Positions 29,599-38,310 of a DNA stretch of 64,000 nt are shown one piece after another. Source of the stretch: Thiothrix eikelboomii (lineage in GTDB: Bacteria > Pseudomonadota > Gammaproteobacteria > Thiotrichales > Thiotrichaceae); NCBI RefSeq assembly GCF_900167255.1, contig NZ_FUYB01000002.1:124001-188000 (forward strand), written 5' to 3'. The translations under genes were made by a program, and so were the position numbers. Within the stretch, counting starts at the first letter, position 1; the number at the start of each line of letters is the position of its first letter. The notes under the pieces are model-generated. The model did no database searches and was not told the DNA's origin. It saw only the letters and a list, made by a program, of their open reading frames with translations.

Positions 29599-29836
29599 AA
29601 CTGATACAGCGTGCGTTCATCTAAGGAACAAGAAGCAGAAAAAACTGTTTTCTAATCTAAAAATGAAGGTAGGCAATTATTGCGAATTTCCGCGAAGTGA
29701 AGAGATGCGACATAAAAAGCACTAAAGCCCGGTGCTGTCGAGGTCTCTTTTGCGGATACAGGTTTGGTGTCCCCAATCCAGACCTGTTTATTAAACCCCG
29801 GCTTTTAGACCCCCTGTTTGGCCGGGGTTCCTTTTT
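29599..29836 (+). ncRNA. Predicted structured small RNA of about 240 nt beside engB
   Basis: This 353-bp gap (29518-29870) holds a strong promoter, a structured body and a terminator. A compound hairpin pairs CCGC 29690-29693 with GCGG 29752-29755, AGAGA 29701-29705 with TCTCT 29744-29748, CGACA 29708-29712 with TGTCG 29736-29740, and GCAC 29719-29722 with GTGC 29732-29735. A second hairpin pairs ACAGGTTTGG 29758-29767 with CCAGACCTGT 29778-29787. The terminator pairs AACCCCGGC 29794-29802 with GCCGGGGTT 29821-29829, then CCTTTTT. It lies at the convergent 3' side of engB, where Spot 42 (enterics) and ErsA (Pseudomonas) sit, but it is longer and I recognise no known family. Confidence 0.75.
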
Positions 29837-29870
29837 ACAGGATCTAGTCTAGTTGTTCTTAAATGAATCC

Positions 29871-30500
29871 TTAATGAATAGCCTTAGCAACCACCGCAGT
29901 GGGTCGCTCAAACCATTCGTCTAATTTGAGCCATAAATCCTCAAGCCCTAACCCCGTGGTCGCTGAAAATGACTGTACAGTCACTTGATTACCTGCTTGG
30001 GGTAAAGCCTTGCGTACCGCTAAGACGGTGCTTTGCCTAGCCCCTCGACTCAATTTATCGGCTTTATTCAATAAAATATGCACGGGTAACGGCTGATACT
30101 CTGCCCATTTCAACAAACCTTGATCAAATACCGTCATCGGATGACGAATATCCATGACCAAAATCAAACCCTTAAGTGTTCCTCGCGTAGTAAGATACGC
30201 TTCGATAAATTTCTGCCATTGTAACTTGAGGTGTTCTGGAACTTTGGCATAGCCATACCCCGGAAGGTCGACTAATAACTGACCCTCAGGCAAAGTGAAA
30301 AAATTAATCAGCTGTGTACGTCCAGGGGTTTTACTAGTCCGTGCCAGCGATTTTTGTGAACAGGCTCGATTAATTGTACTGGACTTGCCTGAATTGGAAC
30401 GCCCGGCGAAAGCTACTTCAAAACCACTCTCTTTAGGCAGTGTTTTAGGCGTAGTAGCACTTTGGACAAAACTAGCTTGCTGATAGTAATGATTCATCAT
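29871..30500 (-). CDS. engB: Ribosome biogenesis GTPase EngB (YsxC/YihA)
   Basis: The 209-residue protein (from ATG 30500, or 30497) is EngB, an essential GTPase for assembly of the large ribosomal subunit. Motifs are P-loop GRSNSGKSS, switch region TSKTPGRTQLINF, G3 DLPGYGYAKVP and G4 NKADKLS. An upstream in-frame start at 30599 would add 33 residues not typical of the family. It is divergent from the cytochrome c4 gene, the same neighbour as in pseudomonads. Confidence 0.95.
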   Translation of the reverse strand: MMNHYYQQASFVQSATTPKTLPKESGFEVAFAGRSNSGKSSTINRACSQKSLARTSKTPGRTQLINFFTLPEGQLLVDLPGYGYAKVPEHLKLQWQKFIEAYLTTRGTLKGLILVMDIRHPMTVFDQGLLKWAEYQPLPVHILLNKADKLSRGARQSTVLAVRKALPQAGNQVTVQSFSATTGLGLEDLWLKLDEWFERPTAVVAKAIH

Positions 30501-30644
30501 GTTAGCGTTCTCTAATGCATTTTTTGAGGTATGATTGCGGGATATGATATACAATTCTGGCACTTTTGGAGGATACCCGGCGGCCATCCTCTCAGACAAA
30601 CGAATTTGTAGCTTTACTTCGATGTTTTTGGGAGCACTTTCTAG

Positions 30645-31286
30645 ATGAAGAAGACACTCATCCTAGCACTAACAAGCCTTGCTTTTAGCACCTCAGCAGC
30701 CGTTTGGGCAGCTGATGCTGCCTTAAAAGGCGATCCAGCTGCGGGTAAGACTAAATCAGCAACTTGTGCCGCTTGCCACGGCGCTGATGGTAACAGCATT
30801 AACCCCGAATGGCCAAAATTAGCAGGCCAGTCTGAAGGTTATTTGTTTAAGCAGTTGCAAAACTTTAAAGCTGGTAAGGATGCTGAAGGCGGCCGCTATA
30901 ATGCGACTATGGCACCGATGATTGATCCACTCACCGAACAGGATATGGCGGATTTAGCAGCTTATTTCGCTAGTCAAACCGGTACGCCGGGTCAAGCCGA
31001 TCAAAATCAAGTCACTTTAGGTGAGCAGGTTTATAAAGGTGGTAATGCCTCTAATGGTATTCCTGCTTGTGCCGCCTGCCACGGTCCTAATGGTACGGGT
31101 AATCCGGCTGCTAACTTCCCCTCGTTAGCCGGACAGCAAGTGACTTATACTAAAACCCAGTTAAACAACTTCCGTACTGGGGTACGGGCGAATGACAATG
31201 GCAAAATGATGCGTAATATCGCCGTCAAAATGACCGATGCAGAAATGAATGCTGTCGCTGAATACATCGCGGGTTTGCAGAAGTAA
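30645..31286 (+). CDS. Dihaem cytochrome c4
   Basis: The 213-residue periplasmic protein has a Sec signal peptide ending near VWAAD and two cytochrome c domains of about 90 residues. The haem sites are CAACH (41-45) and a second CAACH near residue 143, with distal Met ligands in TMAPMIDPL and GKMMRNIA. Cytochrome c4 carries electrons from the bc1 complex to terminal oxidases (cbb3 type). The gene is followed by a terminator, then the resB-ccsB genes that attach haem to c-type cytochromes. Confidence 0.95.
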   Translation: MKKTLILALTSLAFSTSAAVWAADAALKGDPAAGKTKSATCAACHGADGNSINPEWPKLAGQSEGYLFKQLQNFKAGKDAEGGRYNATMAPMIDPLTEQDMADLAAYFASQTGTPGQADQNQVTLGEQVYKGGNASNGIPACAACHGPNGTGNPAANFPSLAGQQVTYTKTQLNNFRTGVRANDNGKMMRNIAVKMTDAEMNAVAEYIAGLQK

Positions 31287-31319
31287 TTTGCTATTTGCTA
31301 ATCTTCTGATATATAGACG

Positions 31320-31348
31320 AAGGGTGGCTAGTCCACCCTTTACTATTT
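31320..31348 (+). terminator. Rho-independent terminator after cytochrome c4
   Basis: AAGGGTGG (31320-31327) pairs with CCACCCTT (31333-31340), loop of 5, followed by a T-rich tract (TTACTATTTT). It separates the cytochrome c4 gene from resB. Confidence 0.75.
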
Positions 31349-31380
31349 TCCCAATCCTAACCTCCAACTAAGCAGCATTT

Positions 31381-33369
31381 ATGAAAAGCTCTCGATCCAC
31401 CAGCACGCGACTGGTTGATTTTTTAGGTTCTATGAACCTTGCTATTACGCTGTTAGTGATTGTCGCCATCGCTTCAGTCATTGGTACAGTGCTTAAACAA
31501 AATCAGCCCTACCCTGACTATGAGATAAAATTTGGCAAATTCTGGTTTGAGTTTTTCCGCTCGCTAGGCCTGTATGATGTTTATTCGGCACTTTGGTTTT
31601 TGTTGATTTTAGGCTTTCTGTTACTGTCCACTACAACCTGTGTGATTCGCAATACACCCGGTATCTTGCGTGAATTACGTCATTTCCGCGAAAAAGCGCA
31701 AGAAAAATCCTTACGCGCCCTGCATCACAGCGCTAGTTTTGTGAGCAACCAACCGCTAGAGGCGATTCAGGCTAGCTCGCAACAGGCTTTAAAGAATCAA
31801 GGCTTCCGGTTTCGTACCCATCAAGAAGGGGCTACTCATGTGGTCGCTGCCATGAAAGGCGGTGCAAATAAATGGGGTTATTGGCTGACACATATTGGCA
31901 TGATTGTCATTTTTATCGGTGGCCTACTCGATAGCAAACTGCCTATTATGTTGGGTGAATGGCGCGGTACGATCCAACCCGAAACCCGTAATATTCCAGC
32001 CTCCGAAGTTCCTGCTATTAGTCAGCTAGGTGCAAATACTTATTCCTATCGCGGCTCTGTGGATATTCCTGAAGGGCGAACTGCCAATATTATCTTTTTG
32101 CCCGTCCGTGACGGCTACTTAGTACAGCGCTTACCTTATGAAATTGAGGTCAAAGCCTTCAGAGTTGAGCACTACTCTACGGGCCAGCCGAAGTCCTTCG
32201 AAAGTGACTTAGTGATTCACGATCCTGATTTAAAAGAGCCATTGGCACATACAATTTCAGTGAACCACCCCTTGATCTACAAAGGCACGGCGATTTACCA
32301 AGCAAATTTTGGTGATGGTGGCTCAGAAGTCGAACTGCAATTTAATCCCCTGACTAAACAATACGCCCCACAAACCCTGACCGGTAATATCTCCCAAGAA
32401 TACAATTTAAGTAGCTCCACTGAGCAATATCGCTTAGAGCTGGATAATTTCCGCCTATTTAATATTAACCCGGTGAAAAACGAACAAGGTATTGAAGAAC
32501 AGCGCAATATCGGCCCGAGCGTCATTTTCCGTTTACGTAATGCGGCCGGTGAAGCCATCGAATACACTAATTATATGAATCCGGTCATGATCGAAGGTCG
32601 TTTGTATTTAATCAGTGGCGTCAAGAAAAGCCCCGCTGATCCCGAACGTTTTTTGCATCTTCCTGCTGATAAAAAAGGCTCGCCTGAATTATTCTTAGCG
32701 TTTTTAAATGCTTTACAAGATGAAGCTTTAGTACGGAATACTGCGCTAGCGACAACCCAAGCCTCAATGGGTGCACTCGACAATCAAGCACTTGATGCGA
32801 ATGTCGAAACACAAATTGTCGAGTCAATGGTACGCCTAACCCAGCTATTCGCTACCCAAGGCTTTGATGGTATTATGAACGACATCGACGCCCGCTTTCC
32901 TGAGGCTCAACGTCAATCAGTGAATGAAGCCTTCACTAAAGTCTTGCAAGCCTCGCTCCGAGGGGTTTATCTTGAGCTACTCAAACAACGTGGGGTCAGT
33001 GAACCTAACGAAACAGATTGGCTGTTTTTTGATGATAGTTTGAATGCGATGTCTAATTTACCCTTCTATGGTTCGCCTTGGTTTATCCAACTCAAAACCT
33101 TTAAACAGATCGAAGCTTCTGGTTTGCAAATTACGCGCTCTCCGGGACAAAATGTGGTCTATCTCGGATGTATTATGCTAACCCTTGGGGTTTTTTTATT
33201 ATTCTATGTGGCACAGCGTAGAATTTGGGTTTTAGTTAAACCCTTAGAGTCTGGTGAAAACGAAGTCATTTTAGCGGGGAGTAGTAATCGCAATCCGCAT
33301 GATTTTGATAAGTATTTCCAAAACTTACGCTCAGCCTTTCAAACCATGCTTACAGCAAAAGGGGATTGA
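31381..33369 (+). CDS. resB: Cytochrome c biogenesis protein ResB (system II)
   Basis: The 662-residue membrane protein matches ResB/Ccs1: early membrane segments (FLGSMNLAITLLVIVAIASV, ALWFLLILGFLLLSTTTCVI), a third near residues 163-183 (GYWLTHIGMIVIFIGGLLDS), a large periplasmic domain, and a last segment near 590-610. With CcsB it forms the haem transport and ligation complex of system II. The central periplasmic part includes an Ala/Gln-rich helical stretch around residues 430-520. The stop is 2 bp before the CcsB start. Confidence 0.93.
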   Translation: MKSSRSTSTRLVDFLGSMNLAITLLVIVAIASVIGTVLKQNQPYPDYEIKFGKFWFEFFRSLGLYDVYSALWFLLILGFLLLSTTTCVIRNTPGILRELRHFREKAQEKSLRALHHSASFVSNQPLEAIQASSQQALKNQGFRFRTHQEGATHVVAAMKGGANKWGYWLTHIGMIVIFIGGLLDSKLPIMLGEWRGTIQPETRNIPASEVPAISQLGANTYSYRGSVDIPEGRTANIIFLPVRDGYLVQRLPYEIEVKAFRVEHYSTGQPKSFESDLVIHDPDLKEPLAHTISVNHPLIYKGTAIYQANFGDGGSEVELQFNPLTKQYAPQTLTGNISQEYNLSSSTEQYRLELDNFRLFNINPVKNEQGIEEQRNIGPSVIFRLRNAAGEAIEYTNYMNPVMIEGRLYLISGVKKSPADPERFLHLPADKKGSPELFLAFLNALQDEALVRNTALATTQASMGALDNQALDANVETQIVESMVRLTQLFATQGFDGIMNDIDARFPEAQRQSVNEAFTKVLQASLRGVYLELLKQRGVSEPNETDWLFFDDSLNAMSNLPFYGSPWFIQLKTFKQIEASGLQITRSPGQNVVYLGCIMLTLGVFLLFYVAQRRIWVLVKPLESGENEVILAGSSNRNPHDFDKYFQNLRSAFQTMLTAKGD

Positions 33370-33371
33370 TA

Positions 33372-34727
33372 ATGTCTGTTCCACAAGAAGCGATGCACGC
33401 ATTCATGGACAAGCCGAGTTTCTGGCAACGTCTTAGGATAACCGACTGGATTTGGGCCGTATTGGTCATTACAGGTACGGCTTTCGTTTATCAGCTCTAC
33501 TCCAGTTATATGGACGTTTACGAACAGGGTTTTCTTATAATGAGTGCCCCGGCCTTAATTGCCTTAGGCTGGAATTGGCGAGCGGTACAGCCTTTGAGCT
33601 TGCTGATCACGGCGTTTAGCTTATTAGGGATTTGGCTATATAGTGGCAATATCGCTAGTGCTGAGACCGTCTTTGGCCTGAAATATTTATTCTCTAGCCA
33701 ATCCGCTATTATGTGGATGAGTGCTTTGTTCGTCTTGGCGACTGTCTTCTATTTTGCAGGCTTAATCGCGAATAACGAATTTATCGCCAAAACTGCTAGT
33801 GTGTTAACGTGGTCAGCGGTCGTGATGGGTTTCACGGGTCTGATGGTCCGTTGGTATGAGTCTTACTTAGTCGATCCTGAGTTCGGACATATTCCAGTCA
33901 GTAATTTGTATGAAGTCTTTATCCTATTCTGTCTCATTACAGGCATCTTGTATTTGTACTACGAAGCGCGTTATCGCAGTCGTGCGCTAGGTGGCTTTGC
34001 TTTATTAGTCATTAGTGCTGCCGTTGCTTTTTTGCTTTGGTATAGCCTTGAGCGGGATGCGCATGAAATTCGTCCCTTAGTTCCCGCCTTAAAAAGTTAC
34101 TGGATGAAAATTCATGTTCCTGCCAATTTCGTAGGTTACGGTGCTTTTGCTTTAGCCGCTATGACCAGCTCGGCTTATTTGATTAAATACTACTACAGTC
34201 ATCCTTCGCGCTTAGTCGCAATATTAGTGCCTAGTTTCATTTTTTTAGGTCTCTTCACTTGGATTTTTGCACGCACCGCTTTCGGAAAAACGGCGGTTGA
34301 AGGTAGTTTGTTGGCACTGGCCTTCAATGCTTTCGGCTTTGCTTTGGCCATTACCTTGTTGTTAACCGCTCTGGGCTTTTTGTTGATGCTACCGAGTACC
34401 CAAAAAGCTTTACCTTCTTTAGAAATCCTAGATGACATCACCTATAAAGCCATTGCTTTAGGCTTTGCTTTCTTTACCATTGCTACTATTTTAGGTGCTA
34501 TGTGGGCGGCCGAAGCGTGGGGTGGTTATTGGTCATGGGATCCGAAAGAAACTTGGGCGCTGATTGTTTGGTTAAACTATGCTGCTTGGTTGCACTTCCG
34601 CTTTTCTAAAGGCTGGCGTGGTACACAAATGGCATGGTGGGCTGTGATTGGTTTATTCATTACCTTATTTGCCTTCTTAGGCGTGAATATGTTCCTCTCT
34701 GGTCTACACTCTTATGGTGAACTTTAA
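33372..34727 (+). CDS. ccsB: Cytochrome c biogenesis protein CcsB/CcsA (system II)
   Basis: The 451-residue multi-pass protein has the haem-handling WWD signature WGGYWSWDPKETWALIVW in its C-terminal third, with conserved flanking His residues. It pairs with ResB to move haem across the membrane and join it to CXXCH apocytochromes. ATG 33372 has AAGGGG about 8 bases upstream and is preferred to the in-frame TTG at 33366. It is 2 bp after resB. Confidence 0.94.
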   Translation: MSVPQEAMHAFMDKPSFWQRLRITDWIWAVLVITGTAFVYQLYSSYMDVYEQGFLIMSAPALIALGWNWRAVQPLSLLITAFSLLGIWLYSGNIASAETVFGLKYLFSSQSAIMWMSALFVLATVFYFAGLIANNEFIAKTASVLTWSAVVMGFTGLMVRWYESYLVDPEFGHIPVSNLYEVFILFCLITGILYLYYEARYRSRALGGFALLVISAAVAFLLWYSLERDAHEIRPLVPALKSYWMKIHVPANFVGYGAFALAAMTSSAYLIKYYYSHPSRLVAILVPSFIFLGLFTWIFARTAFGKTAVEGSLLALAFNAFGFALAITLLLTALGFLLMLPSTQKALPSLEILDDITYKAIALGFAFFTIATILGAMWAAEAWGGYWSWDPKETWALIVWLNYAAWLHFRFSKGWRGTQMAWWAVIGLFITLFAFLGVNMFLSGLHSYGEL

Positions 34728-34792
34728 GCCTACTAATCAGTCTGAGTTAAAGATTTGCGCTGCAATACTCAATAACGACGGAGAATAATTGA

Positions 34793-35464
34793 ATGAGAAT
34801 AGTGAAGTTTTTGCTGCCGGTGGTCACAGCCGTACTGTTTACTTTGGTAGGCTGTATGTCGGAAGTGACTCAAGCTGAATACACCGAAGGCAAGCAATAT
34901 TCAGTGATTGATCCACCCATCGCCCTCAAAGCACCTACCGGCCAACATGAAGTCAGTGAAATTTTCTGGTATGGCTGCCCCCATTGCTTCAGTTTAGAGC
35001 CAACGATTAAGGAATATCTTAAAACTAAACCTGCGAATGTTTTCTTTAATCGTGTCCCCGGCACTTTAGGCGAAACTTGGGATTATCACGCTAAGCTTTA
35101 TTACATTGGTTATATCCTAGATCGTGATGGGGCTAAAGATCTACACGGCAAAATCTTCAATGCAGCCCATGTTCAACGTCGGCCTTTACCGCGTTTTGAG
35201 CGCGGCAATACTGCGAAGAACGATGATAATCTACGTCGCTTTTTTGAATCCTTTGGCTACACCGCAGATGAAATCAATAAAGCGATGAGTTCTATGGAGC
35301 TTAACTCATTATTGAGCTATGCCCGTGATGTCAATACAAAATCAGGGATTGATTCCGTACCGAGCATTATCGTTAATGGCAAATACTTAACGGGTCCCAG
35401 TCGGATGACTGGTTCAGATAAACTGATTGATGTGATTAATTATTTAACTAAGTTACCTCGTTAA
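34793..35464 (+). CDS. dsbA: DsbA-like thiol:disulfide oxidoreductase, predicted lipoprotein
   Basis: The 223-residue protein has the DsbA active site CPHC in FWYGCPHCFSLEP and a cis-Pro loop SVPSIIVNG. The signal peptide ends LVGC, a lipobox, so it is predicted to be membrane-attached through lipid rather than free in the periplasm as in E. coli DsbA. It introduces disulfides into exported proteins. It lies 65 bp after ccsB and is followed 2 bp later by coq7. Its place next to system II genes fits a role in keeping haem-binding cysteines in the right redox state (inference). Confidence 0.9.
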   Translation: MRIVKFLLPVVTAVLFTLVGCMSEVTQAEYTEGKQYSVIDPPIALKAPTGQHEVSEIFWYGCPHCFSLEPTIKEYLKTKPANVFFNRVPGTLGETWDYHAKLYYIGYILDRDGAKDLHGKIFNAAHVQRRPLPRFERGNTAKNDDNLRRFFESFGYTADEINKAMSSMELNSLLSYARDVNTKSGIDSVPSIIVNGKYLTGPSRMTGSDKLIDVINYLTKLPR

Positions 35465-35466
35465 AC

Positions 35467-36114
35467 ATGATGCGCACCTTGAGTTTATTCGATCGTTTTT
35501 TGGTTGAAATTGATCAATCTTTACGGGCAACAGAGGCAACACCCACCACCACTGAGCGCCCTCATCCTGCTCAAGGTCTGCACGAACGCGCAGAACTGAC
35601 CGCAGAAGAAAAAAAACGGTCTGCTCAATTGATGCGTATTAATCATGCCGGTGAAGTAGCGGCACAGGGCTTGTATCGTGGACAAGCCCTCACTGCCAAG
35701 CTCCCTCAGGTGCGTGAACAAATGGAACGAGCCGCCTTAGAAGAAAATGATCATTTGGTTTGGTGTGCGCAACGCTTAGATGAATTATCCAGTCATCGTA
35801 GCCACTTGAATCCGATTTGGTATTGGGGTTCGTTTTCAATGGGCGCAGCCGCTGGCTTAATCGGTGACCAATGGAGCTTAGGTTTTGTTAAAGAGACCGA
35901 AGATCAAGTCGAGCGACATTTAGCGGAGCATTTAGCCCAGCTCCCTGCGAATGACCTACCAAGTACCGTGATTTTGCAGCAAATGAAAGAAGACGAACTG
36001 CGCCACGGTCAGATGGCTCAACAAGCCGGTGGCGTCAAACTGCCCTTCCCACTGCGTAAATTAGTCATGCCGATGTTGTCTACAGTCATGACCCGTACTG
36101 CGAAATATCTTTAA
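35467..36114 (+). CDS. coq7: Coq7-type ubiquinone biosynthesis di-iron hydroxylase
   Basis: The 215-residue protein is Coq7, the ferritin-like di-iron enzyme that hydroxylates demethoxyubiquinol. Metal-binding motifs are visible: the first Glu in NHAGEVAAQGLY, ExxH in EENDHLVW, and the C-terminal ExxH in KEDELRHGQMA. It serves instead of the flavoprotein UbiF. ATG occurs twice (35467 and 35470); either can start. The gap to the upstream DsbA-like gene is 2 bp. Confidence 0.95.
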   Translation: MMRTLSLFDRFLVEIDQSLRATEATPTTTERPHPAQGLHERAELTAEEKKRSAQLMRINHAGEVAAQGLYRGQALTAKLPQVREQMERAALEENDHLVWCAQRLDELSSHRSHLNPIWYWGSFSMGAAAGLIGDQWSLGFVKETEDQVERHLAEHLAQLPANDLPSTVILQQMKEDELRHGQMAQQAGGVKLPFPLRKLVMPMLSTVMTRTAKYL

Positions 36115-36122
36115 AAATAGCT

Positions 36123-36770
36123 TTAGTCCGCCAACCACTCAATTTGCCGATACCCTAACCCTTGTGCCAGTAGCAGCGCTAATTCTCCGGCTAATTCCAT
36201 CGTCGTTTCAGCGATACCTAAATCACGGCATTGGCTAACCTCTAAACCGGCATAACCACAAGGATTAATGCGTTTGAAGGGTTCTAAATCCATATCCACA
36301 TTCAAACTCAAGCCATGATAGGTTTTGCCGCGACTCACTCTTAAGCCTAAGGCCGCGATTTTCTTACCCTCAACATAGACACCGGGTGCTTCACGATCAC
36401 CCGCTGCGACAATATTTCGACTAGCCAAGAGTTGAATGATAGCCTGCTCTATCTTAATCACCAGCTCACGCACGCCTAAATTGCGACGGCGCACATCCAA
36501 TAATAGATAAATAATTAATTGGCCACGACCGTGGTAAGTGACTTGCCCACCCCGATCAACTTTAACCACAGGAATCTCTTGTGGATCGAGCAAATGCTCC
36601 ATCTGCCCATTACGACCTAAGGTGAATACCGGCTCATGTTCAAGCACCCATAATTCATCCACCGCCTCGTCAGAACGCTGTTGTGTGAAGGTTTGCATAG
36701 CGGCCAAAGTAGGCAGATAAGCTTGATGTGTGCCTAAAACTCGAACCTTTAAAGCGCCCACAAGACCCAC
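36123..36770 (-). CDS. lipB: Octanoyltransferase LipB
   Basis: The 215-residue protein transfers octanoyl groups from acyl carrier protein to lipoyl domains. Signatures are [29 protein letters not shown] with the conserved Lys, and NPCGYAG with the catalytic Cys. Translation likely starts at GTG 36770 or GTG 36761, overlapping the end of the ybeD-like gene by up to 22 bp. It is the last gene of the minus-strand cell-wall block, the same place as in E. coli. Confidence 0.94.
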   Translation of the reverse strand: MGLVGALKVRVLGTHQAYLPTLAAMQTFTQQRSDEAVDELWVLEHEPVFTLGRNGQMEHLLDPQEIPVVKVDRGGQVTYHGRGQLIIYLLLDVRRRNLGVRELVIKIEQAIIQLLASRNIVAAGDREAPGVYVEGKKIAALGLRVSRGKTYHGLSLNVDMDLEPFKRINPCGYAGLEVSQCRDLGIAETTMELAGELALLLAQGLGYRQIEWLAD

Positions 36771-37024
36771 TCACAGGCTTTTAAATCATTATAAATCGCA
36801 TCTAACTGTTCTTTACTGGTGGCACGCACGCCTAAAGTGAGGCTGTGATATTTACCACTCCGACTTTGATTGGCACGAATCGCCGCCAGCGAAAATTCTG
36901 GGTCATGCTGCACGATAATGTCATGAATAATTTGCGCTAATTGATCATTCGCCGCCCCAACCACTTTAATGGGAAAATGACTGGGAAATTCAATTTCCAC
37001 TTCCGATTGACTAAACGTATTCAT
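36749..37024 (-). CDS. ybeD: YbeD/DUF493 family protein
   Basis: The 91-residue protein matches the YbeD/DUF493 family, a small ferredoxin-like ACT-type fold, with [13 protein letters not shown] and [25 protein letters not shown]. It lies between a D-Ala-D-Ala carboxypeptidase gene and lipB, exactly as in E. coli. Molecular function is not established. Confidence 0.92.
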   Translation of the reverse strand: MNTFSQSEVEIEFPSHFPIKVVGAANDQLAQIIHDIIVQHDPEFSLAAIRANQSRSGKYHSLTLGVRATSKEQLDAIYNDLKACEWVLWAL

Positions 37025-37042
37025 CTAGATGACTCCTAAGCG

Positions 37043-38302
37043 TTAATCAGTAAAAAACTTTTGGACACTATCTGACATACGCCGCCACAAACCACCCTCG
37101 GTAATATCCTCTAAAGCTAACAAAGGTACTTCTTTAAAGACTTTACCTTGATCAGAGAGAATAATTTTGCCTAAGACATCCCCACGCCGAATCGGTGCAT
37201 CAATGGCTTTATCAATCTGCATCACGCCTTGGATTTGATTGTAGCGGCCTTTACCAACACTCACATACAAATCATCAATCACCCCTGCGGCCACTGTCGT
37301 TTTATTACCTTGCCAAACCCGTACTTTTTCAGAAAGCACATCACCCGCTTTATAGAGCAGGCGCGTCTCAAAGGTACGAAAACCATACTCTAGCAAGCGT
37401 TGACTTGATTCAGTCCGGCTATTTTCATCCGTCGAACCCAAGAGTACGGAAACCAAGCGCATCGTATCTCGCTTTGCAGAAGCCACTAAGCAAAAACCTG
37501 CTGACTCAGTATGGCCAGTTTTCATCCCATCGACGGAAGCATCTCGCCATAATAATTTATTCCGATTATGCTGCTTAATATTATTATAGGTGAATTCTTT
37601 TTCAGAATAGAGCTTATAGCGATCAGGAAACTCCGTAATTAAAGCGCGTGCCAAAATCACAATATCCCGTGCAGTGGTGTAATGATCAGCTGCTGGCCAA
37701 CCTGTTACATTTTGATACTGAGTATTGACCATGCCGAGTTCTTTAGCGACTTCATTCATACGCTGTACGAAGGCCGTTTCAGAACCTGCCACATGTTCCG
37801 CTAAAGCAACCGCTGCATCATTACCGGATTGAATAATTAAGCCACGGAGGAGTTTTTCCAGTTGGACTTTTTTCCCCAACTCGACAAACATCCGCGAACC
37901 TTGCATTTCCCAAGCACGCTGGCTGATTAACACTTCATCATCTAGTTTGATCGTCCCTTTACTCAGTTCACGATACAAAATATAAGCAGTCATCAGCTTA
38001 GTGATACTCGCTGGCTCGACTCGCTCTCCCGGATTGAGTGCAGCCAACTCTTCCCCACTTTGAAAATCGACCAAGACAAAACTAGTGGAGTCTACTTCAG
38101 GCACACCATCGGCTAAAGCTACGACTTGCCCGCCTTTCGGCGGACTGATGGATTTAGTGCCAGAGCCTGCACCTGCTGGCATATCTTCGGCAGTTTCTAC
38201 CGCAGTGGGTGCGGTGGTTTTGGCAGGTTTAGTTTCAGCATAGGCTAAACCAGACAGCCATAAGCTCACCAACAGTATTCTCAGTAACATCCTGTTATTC
38301 AC
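37043..38302 (-). CDS. dacC: D-alanyl-D-alanine carboxypeptidase (PBP5/6 type)
   Basis: The 419-residue protein has a signal peptide (ending near LAYAE), an extra polar stretch of about 40 residues, then the PBP5-type serine carboxypeptidase domain: Ser99-Ile-Thr-Lys102, Ser159-Gly-Asn161 and a KTGHT box. A beta-rich C-terminal domain and an amphipathic end (LWRRMSDSVQKFFTD) anchor it to the inner membrane. It trims pentapeptides in peptidoglycan. It lies 8 bp downstream of rlpA. Confidence 0.94.
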   Translation of the reverse strand: MNNRMLLRILLVSLWLSGLAYAETKPAKTTAPTAVETAEDMPAGAGSGTKSISPPKGGQVVALADGVPEVDSTSFVLVDFQSGEELAALNPGERVEPASITKLMTAYILYRELSKGTIKLDDEVLISQRAWEMQGSRMFVELGKKVQLEKLLRGLIIQSGNDAAVALAEHVAGSETAFVQRMNEVAKELGMVNTQYQNVTGWPAADHYTTARDIVILARALITEFPDRYKLYSEKEFTYNNIKQHNRNKLLWRDASVDGMKTGHTESAGFCLVASAKRDTMRLVSVLLGSTDENSRTESSQRLLEYGFRTFETRLLYKAGDVLSEKVRVWQGNKTTVAAGVIDDLYVSVGKGRYNQIQGVMQIDKAIDAPIRRGDVLGKIILSDQGKVFKEVPLLALEDITEGGLWRRMSDSVQKFFTD

Positions 38303-38310
38303 TCTCTATC

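Noticed and set aside
29599-29836. tmRNA, SRP RNA, RNase P RNA or 6S RNA
   Set aside because: None of the conserved cores is seen (no CCA-ending tRNA-like end, no GGAAGG SRP loop, no RNase P core, no single long 6S-type hairpin joining both ends), and it ends in a standard terminator.
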